From Megalonaias nervosa (lineage: Eukaryota > Mollusca > Bivalvia > Unionida > Unionidae), in contig JAECUM010001872.1 in assembly GCA_016617855.1 (NCBI GenBank), positions 62,001-126,000 on the forward strand: DNA of 64,000 nucleotides, given 5' to 3'. The notes beneath the pieces are model-generated. The model made no database searches and was not told the origin of the DNA. It saw only the letters and a list, made by a program, of their open reading frames with translations. Below, piece after piece: positions 13,271 to 26,494 of the stretch (its first letter is position 1; each line of letters begins with the position of its first letter). Both the position numbers and the translations under genes were made by a program.

Positions 13271-14594
13271 AGGTATACCAGTATTTATAAGGGAAGGCTG
13301 TAATGTTCACCTATGTAAATGGCTTAGTTTAGTTTACATTTACAAAATCAGTAGCCATCTTGATTCTTTCTTAAAGAATATATGATTTTCACATCAAATG
13401 TGGCATCATGACGAAAAGTTGATGAGTACTGGCTGTACTGCCCGTTACATATCTTTCCAAATCAGGTCGATTTACTAATCTTGAAAACGAAATTTTCTTT
13501 AAACTACATTATTTACCCTTCAAATTGATGCTTATTGAGAGAAACTTTGATAGGACTATTTTGTTAGAAACACATTATTAAGTTTATGCCCTTTTTACAC
13601 CTTGCAGATGCTACAAAAGTTTCATATGTGCATGTTGAGGCAGAAAATCTGGTTGCATTATCAATAAAATTTTAATCATGCACACAAATGACATGGTATG
13701 AAACAATATCACGATGATCAAAGAATGTTGCACACAAATTTTCAACAATGTTGAACAAAGGCATGTCTTACAAACTGAATCCTGTTATGAGAAGTAAAAA
13801 AATCTATAGCAAATGCAACAATTGCATGTTGATTGAGGTATGGCATGCAAACTGTCCATGGCTCACATTTAAACAACAGTAGATTAACATTAAGATCTAT
13901 GAAGAGGTCAAGTTTTGGATCATTTTGATGCCATCACTCCAGTTATTATATACCAACACCCATTGAGAAATTTAGTAAATGTTAAGCATTGCTATACATT
14001 GTGCAAAAGACAATGACCTAAATCAACAAAACTTAACTATGTAGAACTAATGTACATGTATGTACTAAATTAACCCCCTCCCCAGGGGATAAATGCTATG
14101 AAACCCACTGTTGCCTAGGACCTAGATTCAGCAAGACATTACAGCATGTGTTTATCTGTGTGGTTGTTGACACCAATGCTGCTGCCAGTACAGATGCAAG
14201 CTAAATAGTAATTCAAGAGACAAAGCCTCTAAGCACACTATAATGACAATGAAAAAAAAATAGATCAAACTTTTAAATCTAAAGGGCAGTCATTTACCTG
14301 ATAGCCAAAAATATGAGAAAAGTCTCTAGCTTTGGCCTAAAAACACTGTGATTTTTTTGCTGTTAAGAAATTCAACACTCAAACAATCTAGTACAACAGA
14401 AAATTAACCCCAAGAGAAAAATATTCTAATCAGTACTTACTTCTGGTTTCCACTTGATAATCTTGTTAAGTTAAAAAGTTTACTTGAATAAGCTTATGAA
14501 ATAGTAAATATATGTTTAGATACTAAAATAATTGTGTTACTGAAAAGATCAACTGCTTGAGTTAGAAATACAGATTACTTAGGAACAATATATA
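13271..14594. other. AT-rich non-coding, nothing recognised
   Basis: No supported feature. Confidence 0.5.
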
Positions 14595-14801
14595 TTGTAT
14601 ATACTCACTTATAAGTCAAGTCAAACTGCAAACAACAAAGATCATGATCTGCCGTAGCATATTGAGCCTGCAGACCAGGGTATATGTTGTTTGTTCTACT
14701 AATTACTCCTAACAAACAATAAAGACCCAGATCTGCTGACACATTATGGCAGATCTGGATCTGTTTTCAGCAGGACTCGACTTCTAAGCGCATATATATG
14801 G
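14595..14801. mobile_element. TIR MITE with double palindromic core, copy 3
   Basis: 207 bp, with ttgtatatactcacttataa on the left and the inverse form ending gcgcatatatatgg on the right, flanked by TA. The first palindrome has diverged; the second (cagatctgctgacacattat...) is retained. Confidence 0.78.
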
Positions 14802-15699
14802 TAGTCATGCTGCAACAGGATCTGACAAACTTTGTGCCTGGAGCCCAGGGGCCACCTGAGTGCTGTGCTTGGGCTTCCACAAACATGTTGGATTCAGATA
14901 ATTCTGAAGGCTATTCCAATTTTTCTATTTTTCTTCAAAACTATAAAATGTATTACAATATGTACTAATTATTAATGACTCTTAACAAGGAAAAAGAGAG
15001 TTCTTAAATCACATGGTTTCTCTAGACTGCTGAATTTTAGCTTGATTCAAAGGTTCTTTTCCTTGTAGCCCACTGGCCTACCATCTGAGCTTAAAATTTG
15101 TCTGACCCTGTAAAACATGCAGATGTAACAGCTAGCTGACTGTCATTACTGTACCAAGTCAAACCATCCTGCTGTCTGATCAACCGAGTCTCAAGAGAGA
15201 ATTATCAGGTTTCCTCAGTCAGAACACCTTAAGGCTTTTCTACCAAAATCTATCTCAGACTATTTTACTGGAGCGACAAAGCGTAAAACTGAGGAAATTG
15301 TCATAAATGGCAGAGAACGCAGTCACATTCTGAAGTATACTTGGCAAAAAAGAATAATATCAAAAGCATTTAAGACACCTTCATGGAATCATTTGCACAA
15401 GCTCAGTCAAAGAAAATTCACTATTATGTTCTTACCAAAATATAATATTATTTCTGGCATGGAATAAGTCATCTCAATTGACAAGGTGCTTAATGAATAC
15501 CATAATGTCCTTTAACATGTACGTGACTTCTTTTGGTAAATGAGGTATACATAAAGTGAATATGAAGTAATTGTTATTGCAGTATTTCCGAGTTTTTTAT
15601 TTCAGTTACTGGTGGAAAGGCCCAAGCATTTTCCAACTGCAGGCTTCCTAATAACTTTATTAATCTGTGTGTAATATGCATCCAACTGCAAAGAGACCT

Positions 15700-16040
15700 A
15701 GATTTTTTTTATCATGTCATTTGATGATGGTATATCAATCAAGGAGGAGACCCAAATTTGTTGTAAAGTCATTATATGATGGCAGATTCGGGTGGATGTC
15801 CAAATATGTCAAATCATTATGCAAGAGCAGATACAGATGAAGACCTGGTATGCCATGTCATTGTATGATGGCAAATCAAGCGCTGAAGACCCTCATATGT
15901 CATAATGTCATTATATGATGGCAAAATCAAGCTGAAGACCCTCATCTGTCATAACGTCATTATATGACGGCAAATCAAGATGAAGACCCTCATCTGTCAT
16001 AACGTCATTATATGATAGCAGGTCAAGGTCTATGCTGTTT
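15700..16040. repeat. About 50-bp tandem array related to MITE core
   Basis: Roughly six units around gtcattatatgatggcaaat with a spacer such as gaagaccctcatctgtcata. The cattatatgatggcaaatca part resembles the MITE palindrome core. Units become more uniform toward 15,900-16,010. Confidence 0.7.
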
Positions 16041-17689
16041 ACATCGAGGGCACCTTGTACACGAGCATATAAAGGAAGAACAGCTGTTTTGCAGAGAAAA
16101 AGTTAAAGACCTTATCAGGTGATGCAACTACTCAACAAATTTATGTGAGAAAAGGAAGACAAATATTAGACTGCCTATCTATCTACTGTCAGCTGTGAGA
16201 TAATTATAAAAGCTGTTGCTACAGGACAGTATAGTTTGAATATCTGAAGAACAGCAGCAGTAAAACCATATCCAAATTTTAACCAAGGGAATGCTTGCGC
16301 TGGAGTGGATTCAATTCTCTCTCATACTCCAGAAGTCAAGCTAACAACAGTACCAAGTCTTGAAACTGTAAACTTTGAGAACAGAGTCTACCCAAAAGCA
16401 TACAGTTGTACAAGTTGAAAAAATTATCTTTCAACAATGACAGTAGGCTGAAAAACAAGTAAACAGCTGGATGCAAAACTTAAGCTATCTTGGTGACAAG
16501 CTGTCAACCGAATGAACGTACAAGCATGCACAAGTAAAGAGCAGTGTGCAATTTGACTCGAATGCCATTACAGTTTTGACAGGCAGTCTGATGTACATTA
16601 TCTGGTGACTGTGTTTTGAACTGATAAAGTCTACAGACTATGCTTTACTGAAATGTGATGACATTTTCCTTTTAAAAACTGACCAATCTTTTGGTGGCTT
16701 GCTGTCAGCAAATTTTATATAGATGTTTAAAAATCAGACAGCACAGTGACAGACTTGCACACAGTAATCTCTTAGCTAAGTCAGCTTTCTGTAAAGTTTT
16801 ACCACAACAGCTCTAATGCCCATTAACCATGCAGCATTCAAACACAGAAGTAATACCACAAAGCCTTTCTAACACAAGTTTCTAAAATTTTAAAACTGAA
16901 ATGCAAAATTTCTTAAAGGAAATATACAATAACATATTTGTACAGCAACACACTTCTAAAACAAGAGTCGCTCAAAGGGACTAATGATCTACTGCCCAAA
17001 ATGAATTTCCAGGAATCCAAGACAAGTCCGTATCTACTGTCCTTTTAACTTCTAAGTACTGAACTTTATCTGACATTCTTAAGAATCTCTAACACTCCAA
17101 AGCTGGTATCAAAAATAATTTCTTACACGTTCACAAGATATCTGTAAGCACAACATAAAAGTTCTTTGTCATGGCTTTTGACCTTGAACAATATGTCAAA
17201 GAAAAAATATAGCAGTGAAATTGTCTTGCACAATGTGAAGATACACCTACATGCTAAGCCTGATTAAATGTATAATATCTTTTCCACATAAAAAGTATTT
17301 TAGTGGCAATATTTAAGTTATTTCATCACACATATTCACAAACTGGTTATAATAAAGAGAACAAACAAAACACAAAACATTCATACTTCCAGGTATCATC
17401 CTGATCACAAGCAAGTACATCAATAAATCTGTTTCAAGACTTTGACTTTTAAATCAATGTCCAAATGCTGACTATCAAGTTCTCACAGGCACAATGAAGT
17501 ACAAACACACAAGTAATGATCTCCAGCTTCCCAATCACAAAGTGTTCAGGCCAAAAGGTCAATTAGGTCTGGTTTTTAAAACTCACAAAAGTGCAGATAT
17601 GTTTGTGATTAGATCTACAACAGTTTTATTAGAACTAATTAAATATTTCAAGATGTGCTTTAGCGAAAAACCCCTGCCAAATGCCATCA
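16041..17689. other. AT-rich non-coding, nothing recognised
   Basis: No supported feature; C-terminal MYPT exons might be hidden here but none could be demonstrated. Confidence 0.45.
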
Positions 17690-18715
17690 TTCATGCAAGA
17701 GTAAAATCAATACTTTCAAGATGGCCACTATGGTGACATTTTAGAGGTCATATAAATATCACTGCCTTTGGAAGCAACTTCATTCTAATATAATAGTGTT
17801 TTAGTGAAAAACCATGTTGATATCCATTTGGTAGAAGTAGTCAAATACAGATTTTTCAGGCTGACCATCAAAGCAGCAGCCATTATGAGGGTTTGAAAAG
17901 TATCACTTTAATACAGGAATATATTTTTTTCAAGATCAATTTGGCCATCCAGGGACAGCTGTTAACAAGATTTTTACAATCACATGCGATCACATTGGTA
18001 TAATTTTAATATAGCACCAACTACATACACTGAGAAGTGTTTTAGTGAAAACCCAATTTATAGATGACAATCAATTTAGAGAAGTAAAGAAAAAAATTTC
18101 AACACTGACACTACAGTTCAGCACCATTTATGATTAGGACCAACTAAATCATAAAATGTCTTTTAAGTGAAAACCCATGTCTAATGAACTATCTGATCAT
18201 AAGAAGTGGCTATAACAAGATTTGTATGATGGTCACCATGATCGCCATATTTTAAGTCTGATTGGCACCATTTGCACTTAGGACTAACAAGACATTGTAA
18301 AAGGTCTTCCAGTGAAAACCTAATGTTGATACAATCATCAATTTGGTAGGAACAGCAACATAACAAGATTTCAAGATAGATCCCATGGCAACATTACTGG
18401 ATGTCAGATCTGCAACATTTTCATCTATGACAATCTAGACATCATTAAGAAGTCTTTTAGTTCAGACCCATGTTGATAAGATTTCCGCTAAGCAGTTGTG
18501 ATAACAAGACTGGCACCACTGCAGTCATACTGGATAGCATATTGGTACTATTTTTATTTAGGATCAACCTGACATTATTAGAAATCTTTAAGTAAAAACT
18601 CCACGTTGAAATGACATCGATTCAGGAGTAGCCATAAGATTTTCAAGCTGGCAGTTCTGGCAGCCATATTAACATCAGCACCATTTTCATTCAGGACCCA
18701 GCAGACCATGAGATG
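17690..18715. repeat. Divergent dispersed repeat array (gatggccactgtggtg family)
   Basis: Degenerate units of about 120-150 bp with shared blocks aagattttcaagatggcc, cagcaccattttcattt, aggaccaactagacat and agtcttttagtgaaaaccc. Relatives are at 26960-27760, 46862-46945, 49370-50256 and 51110-51195. The frame at 17494-17736 overlaps it and is not supported as a gene. Confidence 0.75.
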
Positions 18716-20784
18716 AATGTGTGTGTAAAGTTCCATGGCAATCCTCCAAGTACATTAGGAGAAGGAGCAATAATAAACTTGTGTTGATGGACTAACGATA
18801 CAGTATGATGGATGAGAGGCAACAACCCATCACACAAGCTCATCTGATATATAACTAGGATAAGTACAAATTCGAATTTTCAGAATTGTACACAATATAT
18901 TTTTATCCTTATTTTTAAGTATAAGGATGCAAATTTGTCAAGGAAAGGCTTTGCAATATATATCATTCTGTGCCAATGGTAGTGACTGATTAAGAAAAAT
19001 GTATACTACATGAAAAATCAAGCACCTGGCCACATCGTTCCTGCAGAATAACAGAAGATAACATATCTTAAATTCTGTAACATGGTTTTCTATACAGTAT
19101 AGAAATACTGTGAAGAAAACTTTGCAACATGCATTCATGAATGATTTTATTGTTTGATCCTCAAAGATAGATAATATTTCAATAGTTTGAGGAAATACAT
19201 ATGGACTATTATACATGAAGTGATAACACCAATGAAAATAGCAGCGTTCTACTTATCCATGTTTTATTGAGTAGTGTCTAAGAAAACAGCTCTTGTCACT
19301 AGATCCAACTCCACAATTCAGATTTTACTTCTAATCATGTGGCATGAATTCTCTACATTCACTTGCTCATGCAATAAGAGGTGTACTAAATTTCCTTATG
19401 CCAACTTGTTATACTTTCTTGTGCTTTAGGTCACAGTGCAAAACAAAAATGAACTAACAATGATGACTCAACATGATACCATATCAATAAACAGGGCTCA
19501 TCCAGTTGTCACAATACCAAGGAAACAATGCATCAAAAGACATAGAAAAACCAAGTCTATGCTATTTGCAGAGAGACCTCTTAAAACAAAACAAAGTGTA
19601 CAATTCAATGGCATGCATATTATGAGGGAAAAAACAGCTATTTTACACTTTTCTACAGCTAGGATTTCAGTGCACTAAATTTTGTTTTCTGCATCCATCC
19701 TAAGATGTCTACCACACAGGTACAAGTACAGGTACAAGCAACAACACAGTTTAAAAACAGTTTGGTCTCTATCTATACCATCATTCTTTTCCTTCTGATT
19801 TCAAAAATTGGGCTTGCTTTCACCCTGTCAAATTACCTCCTCAAATGCAAATGAAATGAATAGGCTGAATGTTACATTTTAAAAATAATGACCTTGTAAT
19901 GTTTTAAAACTTTGCAGGCGATTACATGGAGTTGTATTAATGTAAAATGTGTGAACACAAGCATGCTGCATATACACAAAAGCCATGTAGGCTGATATGT
20001 CGAGTCTTAATCTGATTTATAACAGCTGTGAAACCAGGGCTAGTATTAAACAAGTCTTCTGTGGAAGCCAGTTTCTCACCAGTGTTCATGCAATAAAGTA
20101 TCCCACTTCTGCCTCTAAACAGCTGTCAGTCTTGCAAAACATCAAACTGTTAATGCTGCAGCTATTGGAAGAGTGATACCTATGTCTCACATACTTGTCC
20201 AGGTGAGACAAAAGTTGTTAAAAACAGATTATATTCTTTTAAGAAAAATTAAGATTTTTTAAAAAATTCTGTAATACCCTGACAGCAGAGAAAAGTGGCC
20301 AATGGTTTGTGAAGCCATCAGCATATCTTGAGAAAATTAACTATTTTCCTGTTAATGTTATAAAATTTAAAAATGGACAGACATACTTCCCGTAAATGTG
20401 ATGAGGAAAGTCACAACACTTAACCTTAAGGCTTTAACTGCCACAGGAGCAATGATACATTCAAACAGCAAGAATATTTTTTTAATAATCTGTTTGCCAA
20501 GACAAGTTATAAATTAAGATCATCCTGAGGTTGCTGAGAACCAGAGTACTTAGATATTTTGCAATTAAAAAGAAAAACCAATATACAGCCCAAGTCTAAA
20601 TAGTACAAAATATCAAAGCCTGATGCAATCAAGAGGACTATCAACCCAAAAAAGAACTGACGATTAAGGGCAGTCAATATTTTTCTGCAAATTATACAAA
20701 TTTTCAGTAAGATGTAATAAATATGTTCTGTTATCGACTTAGAAAACATTTAGATGTCAGATGTAGTGAAGGGAATATTATACC
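18716..20784. other. AT-rich non-coding, nothing recognised
   Basis: Short frames at 18938-19216 and 19436-19678 carry no recognised domain. Confidence 0.45.
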
Positions 20785-20925
20785 TTAACTGTTTGTGAAG
20801 TACACTTTGGTCCTAATGACCTCCAGTTCAGTTTTAGAAAGTACAGTTCCAATGAGGTCAATGACTTCCCGCTGGATCTCAACTCGACAATCTTTATACT
20901 GTTTGCATTCACATGGTGAAACCAA
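20785..20925 (-). other. Exon-like minus-strand reading frame, unassigned
   Basis: An open stretch of 46 codons before a TAA stop at 20787-20785 reads, in part, CECKQYKDCRVEIQREVID followed by LIGTVLSKTELEVIRTKV. It looks more protein-like than the surrounding intron. A possible acceptor (gcaaacag) would start it in phase 0, which does not match the phase-2 donor of the exon at 21629. Using the same acceptor in the compatible phase gives a different open frame that ends at an AAG|GTATAA donor. It could be an alternative last exon, an exon of another gene, or a decayed transposon fragment. I do not recognise the family. Confidence 0.25.
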
Positions 20926-21628
20926 TCATCTCTCCTGCTCTGACCAATACTCAAATCTACACAATATAATGCCTAATAAATTAAACACACCTTTCTTTCC
21001 TGCCTTTTGTAATAGCATGGCTACGTATCTAAACACTGATTTTCATATATTTGTGAACATGGTTTGGGCATTTTACGAGACTGATTTGTCCCCTTTGCTT
21101 TTATCATTGGCTGGAAACCATTACAAGACTCTGATATAAGGTAAACGAAAACCCTGATTGTGAACACAGTTTACATGAACATGGGTACAATAAAGTAAAG
21201 TATCTGAGCTGCTCCTGTAAAGTTAGCATGGTTCCCAAATCTCAACAATGCTAACACTTTTGTACTGTTTGGTTAAATCCATATCTTCTGGGTCAGTTCA
21301 CTAAGCTTTACAGTATAATCCTCAGATTTGTCTGGTCTGCAATCCTAAAATCCAAGGGCAGGAAAGTAGGTGACATCCATTCACATTGTGTTGAGAGAGT
21401 GCTGGGCTGCTATAACCTTGAACTCAGTGTTTTAACACTTGTTGAATGGATGTCAACTGTCTGCTTGCACATCAATATCATGACTGCAGCAGGTATTAAT
21501 TTGTTTGCATTATTTTGACTATGACTGTATATATTATTGCATCTGAAAAATATTGTCTTGGATTATGGCATACTTGCTGGCACACAACACTATTTCCATA
21601 CTTCAAACTGATATAAAAAACAGCATAC

Positions 21629-21696
21629 CTTCTTCTAGATGAAGGACCTCGAATCTGAATAATTTCTTTCTGCATATCCTTCTGTTGGTCTTTAAG
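21629..21696 (-). CDS. PPP1R12-like: MYPT/PPP1R12-like linker exon
   Basis: A 68-bp exon between a ...ttctattcag acceptor (AG at 21698-21697) and an AG|GTATGC donor (GT at 21628-21627). It follows the phase-0 exon at 22246 and ends after two bases of a codon. The peptide LKDQQKDMQKEIIQIRG followed by PSSRRR is a charged helix that leads into a basic Ser/Arg patch. PPP1R12 proteins have a basic Arg-Ser-rich stretch shortly after the ankyrin block (for example RRSSVCRLS in the 12C paralogue), so a following exon beginning with Ser residues is expected. I could not find that exon with confidence at lower coordinates. The assignment rests on splice signals, phase and position rather than on strong residue identity. 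Confidence 0.75.
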
Positions 21697-22245
21697 CTGA
21701 ATAGAAAAATAAAACTTGAAGAAAGAAACACATGCTTTTCACCTAATATATTAAGTTCACATTCTTAACGATCCAAATGAATGAATATAATTATGATAAG
21801 TATTGTATTTAGGTTTCTAACACAATAACAGTTAAGTAGAACATATTTAATCCCCATGCCTTCCACCCTTCAATAAAATCAAGAAATTTTGCAATTCAAA
21901 CCCAGTTGGCCTATGACTTGTGTCCTACATGATGCTAAATTGTAAATTACACAATATTCAACCAGTAGCACAAATTCAGCTTTTATTCTTTACGGTGAGT
22001 ATCTGTAGCATACAGTATGGTAATCAGCCGAAATCTCCGTTTTTAAACAAGCTTCTTAAATTTTGAGCTTAACACTGACACAATAACCTTAAATTTCACT
22101 ATATAAAACTTTTCCAATGGGATACAAGTCTGATTTGAATACATACTCAGGTTCACAAGTTTTATTAATCAGGACCTGGCCTGGTAGGGACTGGCCCTGG
22201 GTTGCCTCAGTTAAGGGAACAAACTATGAGTAAGGCAATACTTAC

Positions 22246-22320
22246 TGATGCTTGTTTCAACTTCAACTCTTCTAACAACTTGATCATATCTGTATCTGCC
22301 ACATCAAATGCTGTTTGACC
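22246..22320 (-). CDS. PPP1R12-like: MYPT/PPP1R12-like short exon after ankyrin block
   Basis: A 75-bp, 25-codon exon in phase 0 on both sides. The acceptor is ...ttattttcag (AG at 22322-22321) and the donor is TCA|GTAAGT (GT at 22245-22244). It reads GQTAFDVADTDMIKLLEEL then KLKQAS. Vertebrate MYPT1 has GQTAFDVADEDILGYLEEL followed by QKKQ at the same place, so this is the capping helix of the last ankyrin repeat plus the beginning of a charged coiled linker. It is too short to be detected as an open reading frame and was found by following the reading frame from the exon at 26350. The intron to the next exon is only about 550 bp, in contrast to the 4-kb intron upstream. Confidence 0.92.
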
Positions 22321-22450
22321 CTGAAAATAAGCAGAGATTTATTGTAATTACAGTAATCATTAAACTGACAAAGCAAACAATCAAATGCATTTATTAAAAG
22401 TTACATTCACACACATTTCTTGAAACCTACTGTACAAAGGCCTAGGTAAG

Positions 22451-22695
22451 TTGTTGTGCGTTTAATGCCATTTTTCAGCACAAGATAGGCTGAACATGGT
22501 GACCAGTTTAACTGGTGTAGGAAGAACCTGGGAAAATCCTGTTAAGAACTACCAACCCATGGGAAGCTACTGGCAAGCATTCTCACACACCCACAATGGC
22601 CACGCTCATGACTCAAATCCACAAAGACAAAGGTGAGATGGCAGTGATTGGTAAAGGCAAGCACTTTAAAGCACTCAGCCACCCCGGGGCTCTCA
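22451..22695 (-). mobile_element. tRNA-derived SINE family A, diverged copy
   Basis: Shares tttaatgccatttttcagca, the ggaagctactggcaagc block and the head ending in ccaccccggggc. Short tail. Probable imperfect duplication caaaggcctag / caaagcctag. Lies in the MYPT intron between 22320 and 26350. Confidence 0.8.
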
Positions 22696-24209
22696 AAGCC
22701 TAGATACTATTTTCACATATTTCCTTTTTAAAGATGTAAAAGTAAAATCGTCATTTACGAAATTGTAGTTTTGTGTGTGTGTGTGGCAGTAGGGAGGTAA
22801 AACTAATTTTAATGATGTGATACTTACCTAATGCTATTGCGTAGCTTTCCTTTTCAGGACAGATTTACCGTTGTCTATATAATAAGTTCAGACAAAGAAA
22901 ACACAGACCCAGTCCATTTCCCCAAGTGACAGACCCATGCACAATAGCCATTATTTTTACTAAAGACAAGACTATTTTTGGGATATTAGAGCAGGATGGA
23001 GGTGGGAATCTGGCAATAACTAAAGTATTCTATCATTCAAATCAGTTTTACATTCCCACCCCAAACTACATTTTGATATCAGCAATCTGTTACCTGTCTC
23101 TATTGCTTAGCTGAATTGGCCAGTTTGGAAGGAGGCTATTGATGACTACTTGGGTACATTTTGTGCCAAAACTATGGACTTGATTGAATATATGCCTTCA
23201 CTCGCCAAAGAATAAAGGTAATAAGGCAAGGTAGTGTGAGCTTGCCAAAATGCAGCCTTCATAACTTCCTCCAAAGACAAATGATTTAGACAGGTCCATG
23301 AAATAGCAATTTCTTGAACCATATGTGTTTAATCTACATGAATAAAAGGTCCAATTCAGTATATGACTGCTAAGATCTCTTGATCATTAGAACACTTCCC
23401 ACAGAAATAATGGATGTCAAAATGTCAGCAGCACCTTTAAGAGAAGGAAAAATTGCTCCCTACCATTTCTATTCCATTCAGAAGCAGCCAAATACAACTG
23501 TAAAGCCCTAACTGGGCACCAAAGACAATCTTGATATTCCTCAACAAATAAATGACCAAGAATGGGGATCTCTATAGGAAGTGGAGTTACTAAAGGAAGC
23601 TGTTTTTTCTGCTAAGAAACCTGGTTAGCAAAGGAGAGTCGCCAACTTATAATTGCCACTGAACATTAAACAACTAGACTAGGTATGAAGCTCACTTCTT
23701 CATCTCACAGACTCTACTGAGTGCAAAACATGTCTTCTCAGTAAGGTTCTTGAAGGATCCTTCACCCAATGGTTCATAAGAAAGTATGGTTAAAGACTAC
23801 AAGACGAATGAAAGATTCCAACTAGACATTAGAGAGCAAGACACCAGTTTCTGCACATCAAAATACATGACAAGGTCAGCAACATGCAAATCTGAAACTG
23901 ATCGCCATGCAGTATGAGAAATTGCTGCTGGCCTGTCGGTCTGATGCCATTCAATTTCACAGTGGGACGGTGTAAAAAGTGAGTAGCCTGTCCATCTGGC
24001 CAGCTGGATTTTAGGTACATGGAGTAAATGTAATCTACAAGTTATATATTTTGATGATATTAAAGAAATATTAAAAACCAAGTGAAAAACAAAAAGAGGA
24101 CATATGAGAAGATAACTCGCATTTAATCTGCATTCATTAGACGCTTGTAACTCCAAATACTCTTTTGCATCTATTTTTACAACACATGCTACTTCCAACT
24201 CCAAAGTCA

Positions 24210-25130
24210 ACATGCAGGGTTATTTGGTTGCCCAGAAGTCACCAGAGGCTGAAACAACCAAACAAAGCCAAGGAAAAGAGAACTATTCAAAAAGAATATG
24301 ACACTATCAAACAAAAATGATAGGTTCCAGAATTTGCTTGAAATATGGAAGCAGGCAGCAGGTTAAGACCATGACAATGCTGTTATAGTTCATTCAGCTC
24401 AGCATCGTGAATCCTATCTAAGACTGTAGCTCAGTTAATTTCACATGATCCTCTCACAATGTAGCTATAATTATGGAATTTGTTTTGTGCATGAATGATT
24501 TCAACACTATCTGAATCAACATACAAAGCAACACTACCAGTTCGATATACAAGTATCCTAAGAAAAAGGTGGCATGTGTACATATTATTAGCCATGTTAG
24601 CCCTGGAGTTATGGAAGAGTTCATTTTGATACATTACTCAGCAGATATGGGAACCATTGTGTACCACAGGTCTACAAATGTTGGTCTACTCATTAGACAA
24701 ATTTATATCACAAGCATACATTAAATGAGAATGCAAATTAGTTAAAGAAAACTAGATGATGCAGATGATATTTAAATAAGGTAAATTGGTCTACAATTAA
24801 ATGAACTTCAGACACGGGTATCTTTCACAATGCTGAATTGAACAACTACAACTCTTAAGCTGCATTCTGCTGATGTGGATGTATTTGATCCAGTTATAGT
24901 TCCAGCAATCCACTGCTGGAACTCCTCTTTCTGCAGACCTAATTTCATGAGCATATGTATGTTGGATAGCACAGTCTCATCTCTGGAGGATGGGTTGAGA
25001 TTTGATGCTGTCAATGATGATGAATTTAATCCTGATTCAGACTATAAATCAGATGGGTCATCTTTGGTTATATTCTGATACCCAGCCTGTAGATGCATCG
25101 ATCTGAATCAGCTGGACAGTAAGCAGCATC
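24210..25130 (+). repeat. Unknown dispersed repeat, copy A (uninterrupted)
   Basis: The intact relative of 53500-53904 plus 58931-59393, in the opposite orientation. Forward frame 24839-25077 encodes the shared remnant: LHSADVDVFDPVIVPAIHC, then NSSFCRPNFMSIC, then an acidic SLEDG...DDEFNPDSDYKSDG tail. It sits in the MYPT intron between 22320 and 26350. No known domain is recognised. It serves as the empty-site reference for the THAP element insertion. Confidence 0.55.
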
Positions 25131-26349
25131 ATCCTGGTCAGTAAATAGTGGCCATTTTTGATGAACTTAATAACAGTTAATAAATTAGACATATGACATA
25201 AATGTTTTATTTTGTGTTTTGCTTTATGTTCCATGTTTCATTATATAATTTTACAAGGGTTTATATTCGCATCTACCTGAATTTACCACTGAGTTGTTGA
25301 TTACATTTTGTCATCTTGTATGATGAAATGTTGGACCAGTTGGATATAGACAGGACCAGTTGTATTTTCATGTTACTGGTCCTGTGGGCTTGCAGGATTT
25401 TTTGGCAAGTTTCACACACTGTCGCCATGCTTTTGAAAATACTTGTGTGTTTGATATAGCTGCCCTAATACCCTTAACAGTGGCAACTGAACTTTATCTC
25501 TATTCAAATGGGAAGAGAAAATTAGCCATTGTGCTCAATGAAGGACAGCTAGGATTAACACATTTCCTACCGCACCAATTACAAAAGACTTTCCACTTTG
25601 CTTCATAGACCCTGGATGTAGAGCATAATCAGGCTTGTACAATGTACTTGGCAACTTAGCTCAATAAATAAAGAGTTGCGGGAGAAGGAAGCCTAAAAAA
25701 TTTATCGAAAAGTGGGAGATGTGCTATTATCCATTATTAATTTTTCAAACTTCTGTAATACTAACAGCTCCCACGTAAACTAATAGTTCATAGTTTAATT
25801 TTAAATATTGATGGCTAGATAATGCATCAAATAAGAACTTACTAAAATGGGACCTTGACTTTGAGAATTAGATTGCTGTTTTGATTTAGTTTCTTTTACC
25901 GTGTTGTACCAACTGCACTAGGGAAGAATGTCAAAAACACAAATCCAGTTTTTGGTTGGCACATATCTAAAAACCCATACAGTTCCAGTTTAATGTCAAT
26001 AATGATATGGTTAAATAGTTTTATGCTTTATCGTTATTTATGTGTATTAAAAGTCAACTGTTCCATATGTTAGGCGGAAAACGAGTTCTACTCATCTCTT
26101 ATCAAAACTTTAAAAAATACAATTTTAAAATGTTCAACACCATCCCCCCCCATGCTAGAACAGGAGGGAGGACCCCACCCCCCACTTTCTACCTGGTGGA
26201 AGCACAGAAGAAAACACTGCATGTTGCACATACACTAAACATTTGTAAAGGGCACAAAAATGCTAGCAATTTTATACCTATTCTTGGCCTTACCTTCCTT
26301 TTGATACACATGCATACGTGTAAAACAAGTGAGACTTGTGCATACTCAC
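25131..26349. other. MYPT intron, nothing recognised
   Basis: A forward 82-codon frame at 25360-25608 and a 142-codon frame at 26040-26468 are present. The latter overlaps the MYPT exon on the opposite strand and is a shadow. Neither has a known domain. Confidence 0.5.
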
Positions 26350-26494
26350 TGCTTTATTTTTGGCATCAAAGTCACACATGTGTTCTGCCAGCAGTTTGCA
26401 CACCTCTTCCTGCCCCCAGTGTGCAGCAGCATGTAGAGGTGTCCAATCATCATAGTCCTTTGCATTGACATCTACACCAGCTTGTAACAGAATG
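26350..26494 (-). CDS. PPP1R12-like: MYPT/PPP1R12-like exon: C-terminal ankyrin repeat
   Basis: A 145-bp exon between a ...ttcttcag acceptor (AG at 26496-26495) and a GCA|GTGAGT donor (GT at 26349-26348). The leading C completes an Asn codon from the previous exon, then 48 codons follow and the exon ends in phase 0. The peptide contains AGVDVNAKDYDDWTPLHAAA followed by HWGQEEVCKLLAEHMCDFDA. This is almost identical in pattern to vertebrate MYPT1 (DVNIKDYDGWTPLHAAAHWG, then KEEACRILVDNLCDM), and is the most diagnostic stretch of the gene here. WTPLHAAAHWG is the canonical ankyrin repeat core. A start-codon reading that runs upstream of the acceptor in the same frame (to about 26520) is intron read-through and should not be used as the gene start. 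Confidence 0.95.

Noticed and set aside
23797..24213. 138-codon minus-strand frame as a gene
   Set aside because: No recognisable domain, partly in the dispersed repeat, and no splice or start support.
26040..26468. 142-codon forward frame as a gene
   Set aside because: Overlaps the MYPT ankyrin exon on the opposite strand; no homology and a low-complexity start.
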